A DNA stretch of 64,000 bases from Euonymus europaeus (taxonomy: Eukaryota > Streptophyta > Magnoliopsida > Celastrales > Celastraceae), in contig OY756965.1 of NCBI GenBank assembly GCA_963580455.1, positions 1,934,501 through 1,998,500 on the forward strand. Reading direction: 5' to 3'. Under the pieces are notes generated by a model, which worked only from the letters and a program-made list of their open reading frames with translations, had not been told where the DNA came from and did not search any database. Shown one piece after another: positions 1 through 11,234 of this stretch. Each line of letters opens with the position of its first letter. Positions within the stretch are counted from its first letter, which is position 1. Both the position numbers and the translations under genes were made by a program.

Positions 1-3000
1 GAGTAGCAGCGGAAGAGTAAAGATGGAGAGAAGAATAAGGAGATGGAGAAGTAGAAGAGAGAGAGCCAAAGAAATAAAGCTGTGTATTTTATTAGCACGA
101 GAAAAATACATGGTAACTGATACAACTTATGAAGCTATTCTTAAAGGAGGTGAAGAGGTTGACTTTCTGGGAATCTTTCTTGGCACCTTTCGAGCGTCCC
201 AACCTGTATATACTGGAGATTGTTGGCGTAAAATAGTGATTTTCGTTTACTGTGTGTTAGCAGCAATCTGATATTTATGCAATTTGTTGATTCTGAGTCC
301 TGCGATATGGTCATAGCTGATATGGATTCTGTTCTGTAATTGGAAAAGGCCTTAAATTCTCATTCTGCATTATAGCTTATCCTTTGATATGACTATTGGT
401 GCATGTTCTTGTAAAACTCTGTTCATCATAGCGTTTCATGTATTTCATTGATTGTCAAATTCTCCATATATACTCTCCATATCTCTGTCATTTTCATCAA
501 TGTCGGGAAACATTATCCTTCGCCTGACAGTATACTCTTCCTTTCCTTTATTTCGCAAAATTTACGAGACTAATTGTGGTCTTTTGTTTCTAATGGATTA
601 GGCTGTTTCGTAGGAGATCTATGAGATATGAGGAATTAGCATTCTTCTTTCAATCTGTACTTTGCGAAATATCTTCTTTCTCCTAGAATTATTTCCATGT
701 TTTTGGTTGATAAGCTTAAGGTTGTTAAATGCTTGTATCATTAAGAGAGATGAGATAGTTTCTTGTATTTTCTTTGCAGGATTGAGAATGAGTTGTTAGA
801 TATTTCATGTTTTCTTGTATTATATTTCCTGACCCAGACTTAATTGTAGACATCAAACTCCCCTTAGGTTATGCGGTTGGCTCTTTTTTTTTTTTTTTTT
901 TACTTCTGTGTCAAATATTGTCATAAGTTCTGTTTCCAAAATCATTCCATCATCTGAATGACGCAGAATACACTTTGTAGGTCATCAAAATCTAGTGAAA
1001 AGAAACAATACCTTACAATATCAATACACCCCCAGTTAAGCTACAGGTAATTTTTTTGGATCTTATAAAGAAACACGTATAATCACAGATCACTTACCTT
1101 TTTGGAAATCCTATACTCTATGCAAGAACATGGAATCCTCAAAGCATGACTTGCTTGAATCTAGTCATGTAATGGTGGGGTTCTAAATTAATATCTTGTA
1201 GAGTGTGCAATTAACAGGTGACCATTTGCCTTAGAATCAGGAAGACAGGAAACAAGTGGTGCTTCCTGGTTTGTTGTGTGATGCATCTTAGAATTCGCCT
1301 TCTATTTCGGCAATTCGACTTTGGTTTTTGTTTTTCAGGTGTTGCATTTCCAACGTGTCTTTTTCTATTATAGTATGCAGCTCCATTGATCTGTTTTTTT
1401 CCCTCACTTTTTACATATCATTTTGCTTCATTGTATGAGCTTTTTGGTTGAAATATCAAATCTATTTAGGGGTCAAATATTCTCTTTGTGCTTCTAACAC
1501 CCTTATCAAATCTATATATGTGGCTGCAGTTGGAAGAAACAGACATGGATGAGGCATCTGAGGAGGTGCCGAGGTGGCAGTGCAATTTGCTACACATGGA
1601 GTCATTGGGAAAAGAGTGGATGAAATGGAATCAGGGTTTATGATGGCACTATATTATATTATTCAAATTGCGAAAAGGATCAGGATGGCAAGGTAGAATT
1701 GCTATGGACTCTTCTTCATCAAGATATTGCTTTAAGTAAATTTCTAGCAGACTTTGTTTCAAGAATGCATTTATAGAAAGATGTTCATAAATGGAAAACT
1801 GAAATGAGCACTCAATGATGTTGGATCCCTTAAACAACAATCTGAAACCGCAATTTGTCATTTGTTGGCGCAAAAGAAGGATGGAATGTTTATTAAGTTG
1901 CACTACATTCTTGCTCTTACTTATTGGATGAGAAGCTTAAAATCATTAATGTAGACTTTAACTCGGCAGTCTGGTTCTTATCTTAACCAAGAACACAAGA
2001 AATTTGTTCTAAACGTCAAAACTGATATAGAAATTGGAACTTCAGACAGTGTTATTAGTTCATCATTAATGCATTCAGAAATTTGTTGAAGGGCACACAA
2101 GATTTTTGGTGTCTTTTACTTCTTACTATATTGCCGAGCTTGAACACATGTGGACCCTAGCAAGGGTATGAATGCTTTACCCATTCATTTTTTGAGGAAA
2201 TCCATTGAATTCTTAGAGTGATGCATTTGCTGCCCATGCTGTTCTGTTGCTTTCTTGCTGTGTAAGTTTACTTTCAAGATCTTCACATTTTTTAGACCAT
2301 AATCTTTGTAAACATGTCAGTGCTTATGTGGTGAGGGATTATGATTACCATTATAAAAGATCAATAGACAATGACTTGTTTTTGTGATCTTATGTTTCAT
2401 CTGATAAAAACAAAGACGGAAGTTGAATCCTCTCTTGAAATTTCAAGTTTGAACTAACTTTTTTATGGTAATGTATAAATTATAAAAGTCACTCTGTCAA
2501 GGTGGAATACTCGATGAGAGAAATGATCGCGGCTTCAATACACTTCCTGAATCAGAGTTATGCAACAATTTAGGGTAACAAAATTATGTTGAATCTTTCC
2601 TTTGAGATTTCAACGAATTGGATCAAGGGATTATATTCCATTTTTTTAAAGAAGCGTACCAAAATTTTGTTATTACTGTCATCATTTTTGTTTTACATCC
2701 TTATCATTATTTTTATCATTGTCTGGATCAGCCTGCAGTTTAGGGTCGTTCGCTATCCTTTTCGTCTGTGCATGTGAATTTCTTGACCACATTGGTAGTT
2801 TTGAAACCTGGGAACACTGTCAAGGAAATGATAAGAAATGTAATGCTGGGGAAGGATGCAGGTGCCGACAATTCTGGCAGTGAAGAGGATAAAACTGTGG
2901 GCAAATGGGTTTCTGGTGGAATTGCTGGAAGAGTGAGTTAATTTAAAAGGTTCAAATAAATTGGATTGATTATCTAAATTTGGCTAATGTAAGTAGAAAG

Positions 3001-3839
3001 AATAGTTGTCTGCTGCATCATGTTTCCTTCAGCCAAAGATTTAGTCCCTTTGTTGCATTTGGCATCTTGTGTGAGTGGCTTTGTAAAATTGCATCCCATA
3101 CTAGAATCTCTTTGATTTTCAGTTGTATTCCTTGTCATTTTTCTAGTTGCTTACTCATTCTTTTTCGCTTGCCATGCATCCAGGTTCATCAAAAGACGCT
3201 TCAAGTTCTTCAGGAAATAGCATCTTATTTTTTCTTGTGGCAGGTGATACATAATATGCCCCTCAGTGCTAGCCCATTTTTTATCAACTGTGTGCCGCTG
3301 TTAAGGAATGACTTGTCAGGTTCCCTAAATATCAAATATACACGTTGACCAAAACAAATTCCGTGGAATGATTTAGATTGAAGCAGTCTTTGCAGCCTAA
3401 ACTTGGAAGTACTAGATGAAAAGGCTAATCTACTGACGAACTTTTTCATGATGGGCAACTTGTGTTGTAGCCAACAGCCTGAACTTCTCTAGTAACTTAA
3501 GCAAGTCCATTAATTCAGCTAGACTTGCCTAAATTTTTTTACTCAGATAGCAAGATAGGAAGATTAGGAGTTTAGGACGAATGAACACAATCATGTATGC
3601 TCACAAGTCACAATTTTGCATTGTTTATGTTTATTACCGAGGCAAATTGACTAGACTTTTTGGTTGCTGGGTGGTTAAGTAGCTTCATTATTTCTTCATC
3701 ATTTCTAATTTATGAGCACTGCACACTTCAATTGTGCCTACTCTAGTCTGATCACTGCATGAGTTGTTTTTGTACTGTAATATGTTTGGAAATAATCGTG
3801 CCTATGCTTTACATGCATCTTCCTAACGCTGGTGCCCAG
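1..3839. other. Left-edge region without a supported complete gene
   Basis: This stretch is AT-rich and no gene can be followed through it. An 82-codon open frame at 23-271 (+) is rich in Arg near its start but matches nothing I recognise. Short exon-like islands occur on the + strand near 1530-1640, 2797-2937 and 3184-3242. The last could be a worn upstream exon of the fimbrin relic that follows, since it keeps a Ser-rich then aliphatic-Phe pattern, but frames break between the islands. A run of about 20 T lies near 882-901. I would not call a functional gene here. Confidence 0.4.
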
Positions 3840-4474
3840 ATGAGGAGAAAATATGAATACCACCAGGCACCTACATCATCACCATTGCTGGGAAGCTTGG
3901 ATGTTCAATATTTTTTATTCCTGAAGATATAACCGAGGTATTTTTGGATGACCATGTCCTTTTCTTTTCTTTAGATGGCATCTTGCCATCTTCTAAACTG
4001 TTTTGCTCGTGTATTAAATCCAGTTGGGAGTACTTTGCTAAGTACATGCATATGGTTTAAGGACAATGTAACATAGATGCACATAAAATCAACTGCTGTC
4101 ATTCAATGGAGACTGTTTAGAACATACTTCAAGCTCTTTTTACTATTTTTTGGTTTGTTAAAGAAACACTTCACTTAGTACAGAGGTGACTGGAACTTAG
4201 CTTCCCCATCACTTTGCTCATGGCAAGTTTTTCAATTAGTTTTCTCTGAAAATGATATTGAAAATATGATCATATTTTGCAGGTGAATCAAAAGAGGATT
4301 CTCAGGTTGACGGCAAAGTATAATGTACCGGACCACCGGTGTCTGTAACCTCTTGTTGAAGAGAAACCATCCGGAATTTCAGACAGTGAGAGTGGTAGCC
4401 AAGTGGATACAGCATCAAATTCAACAATAGATGACTCTTCCTCAGAATCATCAATGGAAGATAGTAGTATATAA
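3840..4474 (+). pseudogene. Fimbrin (actin-bundling protein) 3'-end relic
   Basis: Two exon-like blocks, 3840-3937 and 4283-4474, join in frame across a GT-AG intron. They resemble the end of the last calponin-homology domain plus the acidic tail of plant fimbrins. The first block reads TYIITIAGKLGCSIFFIPED after a DEEK-like start, and the second begins EVNQK at the family's usual exon junction. Fimbrins cross-link actin filaments in the cytoplasm. The copy is broken: a stop follows DEEKI in the first block, an extra base shifts the frame after LRLTA, and another stop precedes PLVEEK. The tail after it is Ser/Asp/Glu-rich and ends at TAA. No upstream CH domains could be read. Family call is fairly secure; non-functionality follows from the breaks. 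Confidence 0.6.
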
Positions 4475-7400
4475 ATAGTGAATAACAGAGAGTTGAAACT
4501 CTGATTCTCAGTTTTTCCTGTCTAAAATTTTGCCTCAGAATCATCAATGAGTGGAAATATTGACGTTATGGGAATGGATTGTTTTGAAACCAAATTTTGT
4601 TGAAACAATGCATGTGTGAATATTTTTCCTCTTAGACTCATATAGCCGATATCAATTTTTTTTAGATAAAGGCTCGGTTATTATATTAATTATGGTACCT
4701 TTGGATTACAATTTGGAGTAGCATTTATGCTAATCCAAATCTCAACTCCACCCAAATAGTCATTTGCAAAACAATTTCAATAACAATTACTGGACAATTT
4801 TTCGTACAAATCTGAGATGTTAGTCTTTGGAGTATTTTGGCTCGAAAAGACGATTTTGTCCTCTACTTTTCATTAAAATTAAAAAATTATCCTAATGGCT
4901 TAAAAACCCTTATTCTTTCACCTCTCCCTCATCTCTCTCACGCGAAGACTCTTGCCTCCGACAACCCCAAGCTTTTTTCATTCGATTATAATCTCTCGCT
5001 TCTCAAGGAGATCGTGAAGGTATGTCATTCCGTTACTTATTTGGGGGAAAATAGATCTAATTTGTTGTTCATCTCAGATTTGTGAAGTTAGTGTTCTAAC
5101 TTCGAATATGAAATTTGTTTAGAAATGTCACTTGTTGTTTCGATTGTGCTTTTTTCATGTAATTTACTAAAAAATATAATTTATATATGTTCATGCATTA
5201 CTATTTATTATTTTTAATGAATTTTTTTAATGTAATTTGTCACAACGTATATGTTATCAGCATTATGCTCCCTTAAATGTTAAATTCCAAAATCTTAATC
5301 CAAACTAGTGTTTTGAAAACAAATTTTGTTGCTTCAAGATCTTATTCATGTGAATATTTTTCTCATCGACTCATATAGCATGTAGCGGAGTTCAAACTTT
5401 TGTAAGAAAATCTCGATTATTATATTAATATGACGCAATTGTGTATATTTTCTCCAACTTGTTTAGCAGCCAGGAATTGATGATTTGATTCACCGAAGTC
5501 CTCTCACTTTTTCCCAACCTAGAAAGTTTTCTCCTATGTTTTGACTTTCATTATGATTTTCACACAGCGAAGTTTGACCTTCATGTCACCTGATTGGACT
5601 TCTCAATTATCTTAAGTATTAGGTATCTTATTCTTGGCTGGCAAGCTAAATCATCTTCAACATTGATGGAAAAAAAAGAAAAAGAGGAACATACTTGATA
5701 TTTCCAAGGACCTATTGAACCACAGTGGAACCACAATTTTCTCTGAATAAATGCTATATGTTCATGGCCACCTAAAAAATAGGGACCGTTTCAGTTTTAG
5801 TCTCAGTCCTAGCCTAACCCGTCCTACCTAATCTCACCCCATCATAATCGTCGATTTTAATATTGATCGTTGATTTTAGTATTGATCGTTGGGGTGTTAA
5901 TACATTAATACTCTTTTATAACACAAGAGGAAGAGAGGGAATGGATCCCGTCTTTCACGGGAGACTGGGACCTACTGTAGTTTTATTAAAGCAGGCCTCG
6001 CTTATAGGCATACTATTTTTCGAAATAAAAATCAAATTCAAAATGAAAAGATGTGACGATTATAAATTGTCAAATATAAACTCAAAACATATTTTGATTT
6101 TTATTTCTTAAAAAAAAATTGTTGAATTCTTGGAAATAACTATTACACATTTATGATTTTTAGCGTGCTATCATGAAATTACAGTGGGGCAACTACAACA
6201 GGTCCCGAACACCCCATTATTCACGGGGTGAGATTTGGAAAATTCCCACAAAATCAAGGAGTTTGTCTCCTACAACCTGCAACAACTCAGTATTCTTAAC
6301 ACAACGGACCTTTCAAGAAACAGAGAATTGCCACCTCTAACATCACATTTGTTAATTGGCCGTAAACAAGGATGAGATCACTTGTTGGTGTGCTGAGTCA
6401 GAAGCACAATTTAATTACTAAAGAAGAACAAACATGCATGTGGATCCTGCTTATCAAAAACACTAACCTTAATTATGAGGGTTGGTTAAGGAGTCTAATT
6501 CTAAAAGCCTTTGTTGTATATGTTGATGACAAACTATAGGCAAGGCTAGGCCCACACCCATGTTCTCCTTTCCTCATTGATTCTAAGCAATTACTAACAT
6601 GGTCTTGACTTCCATGTTTGTTCACTTTTCTTCTCCTTCTAGTTTGCTTTGCTTATGACGATAGCACTAACAATAACTTACCCAAATTGTAACCATCATT
6701 TTCACATATAGGAGAAAACAAAAAACACATACTACCCATATTAATATATTTTTAACCGAGAACGACACTATACATGTTTGTCATTTGAGCATTCGATATG
6801 TGTCTAAATTCGGATAGTCAAGTTTGGCCACACATAAGTTTTCACATGACAACGAACCCAGATAATCGAATTCAAAACTTTACGAGTCTATGATTTACTC
6901 CCGAAGAGATCTATCACTAGGCTATCACCAAGTTGCTCTCGATCATATTACGTGATCACATTTCAAAAGCAACTAATCTTAATTTTCAGTTTCTAATTAC
7001 ATTTACTAGTTTGGGAATTGATATGGATAGATGAACAACCGCCTATATGAAAGGCTACACTTTTATATATATATATATATAATTGACCGTGGTCCTTAAT
7101 TAATTACTTCTTTTGATATCAAGTTAATTAGATGTTTTTCTTAATTCTCTTAGAGTCCAAAAAAGGTTAGCTAGGGTTTCCACCAAATCCTCACTTTTAT
7201 AGGGCAAACAAATAGGTTGATTAGATTAACATATATGTAATAAATAGGGTTCCAGGCTGTTACCCACTGGAGTCTAGAGACTATATTCATTTCATTGGTT
7301 TTTTATTTGATTCTTTTATATCTAAACAAACCCTAATTCAACAATCTTTTTCCCAACCTCTCCAACAAATTAGGATAAGCTTAAATGATATTAATAAATA

Positions 7401-8558
7401 AAATAAAAATGTTACTATCCTTTCAAGCTGGCATTAACTACAATTTTTGGGCATGCATGCAAGTTGTCATTTTTTTAAAATTTAATTTATTTTTTCAAAC
7501 ACATGCGCACATGATTGTGGTCCAATAGAAAACCACGAGTCTTGTCTATGTGGAAGAAAATATATTTCTTGGCGTTTTGAGATTAATGATAATAAGGAAT
7601 TTTGAAATTGCATCTAATGGCGTAAAAATAATATGATAGAATGTATAATTCGAAAAAATCTATCACAGAGTGATGTAGAACATTTTGATCTTAAATCGTT
7701 GGATGTGAATTTCATATTAGTCTGGATTCGATAATTATAAGTCTTAATTATGTAGTATTCAAGGATGGAGCATGTTCTTCCAATCATCCAGCGACAGACA
7801 TAGCTATATTATTAGGGTTTGAGAAGAAGTAGCAAGCTATATGTAAATATTGTTGATGGTGAGAGATCTAGGTCAGAGTCCTCGACCACGTATAACCGTA
7901 TAATGTGTCACCATTTTCATCAACATCATACAATATATAGAACTAAAATCAAGACAAAGAAACAAGTACCTATATAGCTAGCTCTTATAACAAACACCAA
8001 ATGACCTAGCAAGCTATATATTATATATATCACACACACAAATGCATGTGTGTGTATATATATGTGTGTGTGTGTATGGGAATAAAACTAGAAGGAAGAA
8101 ATGGGAGGAAAGGAGAGAATAAAGAGGTCCCACAATACAAGTGGGAAAAATGGAGCAGGAATCATGTGCGATCATATGGTCGTTAGGGTTTGTGGTATGC
8201 CTGCCCCACTCATCACTCACTCACTCATATATTCCTCCAAACTCTCTTCTTTCCCTTCTTCCTCTTTACCTTTGCATATCTCTCTCTCTCTTTCTCTGTG
8301 TAGATTGTGTGTGTCAGAAACTGAATTCTTCTAATTTTGTTCTTCTCAGATCTCTCTCTGTACAACAAAACAACAGATACCCTTTTCTTCTGTGTCAGAA
8401 AAACATAATCTTTCTGTCAGAAACTGTTCTTTCCTTGTCGCTCTTTGATCCCATCCTCCTTAATTTCCAAACCCAATCCCACAGGCCACAACACGTACAC
8501 TTTATCTATATAACCACATCGTGCCGCCCCTCCCAAAAAAAACCCAGAAAAAGTCTCT
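4475..8558. other. Intergenic AT-rich DNA upstream of the IBH1-like gene
   Basis: About 4 kb with no gene I can support. Open frames at 4837-5085 and 5863-6111 have no recognisable protein. A short (TA)n tract sits near 7062-7081. From about 8020 to 8085 there are CA/TG and TA microsatellites, and from 8210 to 8530 the + strand is rich in CT runs, as is typical of plant 5' leaders. The last part is therefore probably promoter and 5' UTR of the gene starting at 8559. Confidence 0.5.
8021..8078. repeat. Compound CA/TG/TA microsatellite
   Basis: Alternating TA, CA and TG dinucleotide runs interrupted by a short unique core. It lies about 0.5 kb upstream of the IBH1-like start codon, so length variation could fall in the promoter region. 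Confidence 0.8.
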
Positions 8559-9119
8559 ATGAATTCATATTCTTCTTCAAGTACATTAAAATCTAGGTTC
8601 ACCAGAAGGTTCCTTCGAGCTCTGGTGAAGATAAATAATGGACAGGAAAGACAAGTTGTCCCTGCTTCTCCTCGCAAAATCCATCGGAGATATCGGAGGG
8701 TCAGGATTGCGGCTGATAAATCCTTGGCTTTGGCTGTTGGGTCAAGGAGATCATGGAGTAGGACATTGCTTTGCAAGATCAGAACCCAAAAACGACACCG
8801 TCGTGCTTTGACAAGAAGGACTCGAAGGAATAATATTAATGGAGAGAATCAGTACTACTGCTTGGGTTTGAAAGGTCAATCGAGAGAGTTGAACCGTCGT
8901 GCTTTGACAAGAAGGACTCGAAGGAATAATATTAATGGAGAGAATCAGTACTACTGCTTGGGTTTGAAAGGTCAATCGAGAGAGTTGCGAAAGCTGGTGC
9001 CAGGGAGTGAAGGTATGGATTTGTGTAGTTTGTTGGATGAGACTGCTCACTACATCAAGTGCCTTGCCACACAAGTACAGGTCATGACATGTATTGCTCA
9101 TTCTTCCAACTCTACCTGA
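8559..9119 (+). CDS. IBH1-like atypical bHLH (HLH) transcription regulator
   Basis: This one-exon, 186-codon gene resembles the plant IBH1/IBL group: short HLH proteins lacking a proper DNA-binding basic region. Family members bind growth-promoting bHLH factors and inhibit cell elongation in brassinosteroid signalling, in the nucleus. The start at 8559 gives [14 protein letters not shown] followed by a basic N-terminal part. The C-terminal third is diagnostic: [20 protein letters not shown], then [13 protein letters not shown], which reads as the end of helix 1, loop and helix 2. A perfect 32-residue tandem duplication ([12 protein letters not shown] to KGQSREL) lies just before helix 1. It lengthens the linker and repeats the basic stretch, but keeps the frame. 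The leader is CT-rich. Family confidence is good; the exact IBH1 or IBL paralogue is not settled. Confidence 0.78.
   Translation: MNSYSSSSTLKSRFTRRFLRALVKINNGQERQVVPASPRKIHRRYRRVRIAADKSLALAVGSRRSWSRTLLCKIRTQKRHRRALTRRTRRNNINGENQYYCLGLKGQSRELNRRALTRRTRRNNINGENQYYCLGLKGQSRELRKLVPGSEGMDLCSLLDETAHYIKCLATQVQVMTCIAHSSNST
8797..8987 (+). repeat. Perfect 96-bp in-frame tandem duplication inside the IBH1-like CDS
   Basis: Copy 1 occupies 8797-8891 and copy 2 8893-8987. The 95 compared bases are identical, and the next base differs (A at 8892, C at 8988). The period of 96 is a multiple of three, so 32 codons are repeated without a frameshift. Such identity implies a very recent event or an assembly artefact. 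Confidence 0.97.
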
Positions 9120-9124
9120 CCCCG

Positions 9125-9260
9125 TATACATACATATATATATACATACATACTTATATATATATATATATATTGGTATGTATGTATACATGTGTGTGGA
9201 TATATAAACATATATAATTAGTAACATATATATGTGTGTGTGTGTGTGTGTGTTATGGCA
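9125..9260. repeat. Dense TA / TG / CATA microsatellite block after the IBH1-like gene
   Basis: Directly after the stop codon come repeated TACA/TATA tracts, a run of TA units near 9153-9172, and TG repeats near 9233-9252. This block likely lies in the 3' UTR. A similar CA-TA tract follows at 9647-9690. Confidence 0.85.
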
Positions 9261-9649
9261 TGATGTGTAGTTTGTATTTTGTGTATGAAAATCAAGTGAG
9301 TCTTGCAATTCGATATTGCTTAATTTATATATGTTACTCAAGCTGCTTCTTTTTTCTTTTCTTTTTTCATTCTGGGTTAGGGTAATTAGGAATGTTTATC
9401 CATGGAAAAAACTAAGACCCATTTCCAGTTTCCTGTGATTAATCTTCTTAATTAGGATTTTCGTTCAAAAATATATCAAAAGTGTGAATTAACCAACCCT
9501 ATGTTTCCTAATTAATTTATCCAGTCTTTGGGTATGAGACTTTGTTCCCTCGATTATTATCTGTACTTCAATTTTGGGCGTCAATCCGATGCCCTGATGT
9601 ACTTGTTTCTAACTAATTATTATCACAATTATTTGGATTTCGAATATAT

Positions 9650-9680
<31 letters not shown>

Positions 9681-10600
9681 AACATATATTTATTTTATGT
9701 ATGAAAATATATGTTATCAATGGTATATAATTTTCCTAATTTTGTGTTTAATAACCGCTTGTTGCCTCATTATCTTTCACATTACAAACTTTTCAAAAAG
9801 TATTTACATTTATTGAAAAATATTTTATATTTCGTGTCCTACAAATAACTATAATATTCTATCATCCATGCCGTCCGATAATTCACAATGTCGTGTTATA
9901 TATACACACACGACCAAAAATTATTTATAGTTGGAAATATTTAGATTCCAATTAACCATATCAAATATGCATGAATGAATCAATTTTTTTTGTGAAAAAA
10001 AGCTATGTAACCACGTAAGACACTATCAACTTACGCAAAAAAATGAATACTTAAAATATATGGAGACATTTGATTGACATTTTGGGGTGAGAATCATCAA
10101 GGGTAAAATTTCAAACTCATTTCACCCTTCGTAGATTATTCATTCTCATTTTAATGACTACTTTCCAGAAAGGGGCGGCATTGCGTTTTGATATCTAAAA
10201 TATTATTCTATCCTAATTAGTTAAATTAAAAGAATAAAAATATTATATTTTTAAAAATATTATATTTTTAAAAATAAAAAGGGTAATAGATAATCGCACT
10301 ATCAAAATTATCACTTACCGTCTTTCTTTTATTGTTTTTTTTTATATTTAAAACATGATCGTGCTCATCTCACATTCATACTAATTCAATTACGAGTCAA
10401 ATGACCTGTTAATTTTTAAAATGGGCCTAGGCTTAGAGTGATTGTACTATTATTTTCAAACTTGGCCCAATGAAGCTCAACAAAACCCACCGGTCGATAT
10501 CCCGTTTCTTTTTTGACCTTTCCAGTCTTCTCTCTGTCCTCCTCGCTAATTCACCTTCTTGGCCTAAAAGTGAAAAATCCTTATCCTCCGCAATGTCCCT
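9261..10600. other. Intergenic AT-rich DNA
   Basis: No protein-coding signal seen. It contains the 9647-9690 (CA)n(TA)n microsatellite and a short imperfect duplication of an AT-only motif at about 10238-10278. Confidence 0.5.
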
Positions 10601-10905
10601 AAATCTGGTCAACCAACCCAACCCACTAACCCAGTTAACCACCGGCTTATTAGGGCGAAAGTCAATATAGTTGAATCTTTGATCCGTTTTTTAAAAAATA
10701 TATAAAATGGATCGAAAAGCGAAAAACCGACCAATAGCTTCTTGGATATTAGGATGCCTGTCCAGAAATTGTTTGATAACGGAAGCTTAATCATGATTGG
10801 CACGGCCGAAAATAATTGCATCATCAGCATATAACAAATGAGAGATAGCTCTAGTCTTTCTAATGAATTGAATTCCAAGGAGTCGACCAGCTGCACATTC
10901 CCCCT
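10600..10905 (-). mobile_element. LINE reverse transcriptase fragment
   Basis: Read on the minus strand, this segment shows the core of a plant LINE reverse transcriptase. It has LLGIQFIRKTRAISHLLYAD followed by DAIIFGRANHD, which contains the YADD catalytic motif, then VIKQFLDRHPNIQEAIG. A stop interrupts the frame after NHD and the match fades on both sides. Only this palm-domain fragment is visible, so it is a dead relic. Confidence 0.7.
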
Positions 10906-11234
10906 TGGAATAGTAGTCTAGATAAAGCCCATGGCACAAAGGTAAGTGAGTAGAACTTTATTCACCATATGCACTATATGCTTTTGGTTTATATACCTCT
11001 GTATATATACACCATCAACTTTCCCTTTACACATGGTTGAAACTTAAAAGAGCCCTTCTATAAAACTCACAGCAAACAAACAACGTTCCAGCTATCTATA
11101 ACCACGGCTTTAAGGAGAGTCGTCGGGATCACCGACTTCGACGTTGATTGTTTGAAGACCATGTATACAGTTTTTGCTGATGATCTCTATACCTGCTAAA
11201 CAAGCTTAATCTAGTCCTTGCATATGCACTGGTT

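Noticed and set aside
23..271. 82-codon frame at the left edge
   Set aside because: No recognisable domain and no splice partner; kept only in the description of the region.
8751..9341. 196-codon minus-strand frame across the IBH1-like gene
   Set aside because: It is the antisense shadow of the IBH1-like CDS and its microsatellites (His-Thr and Tyr-Ile runs).
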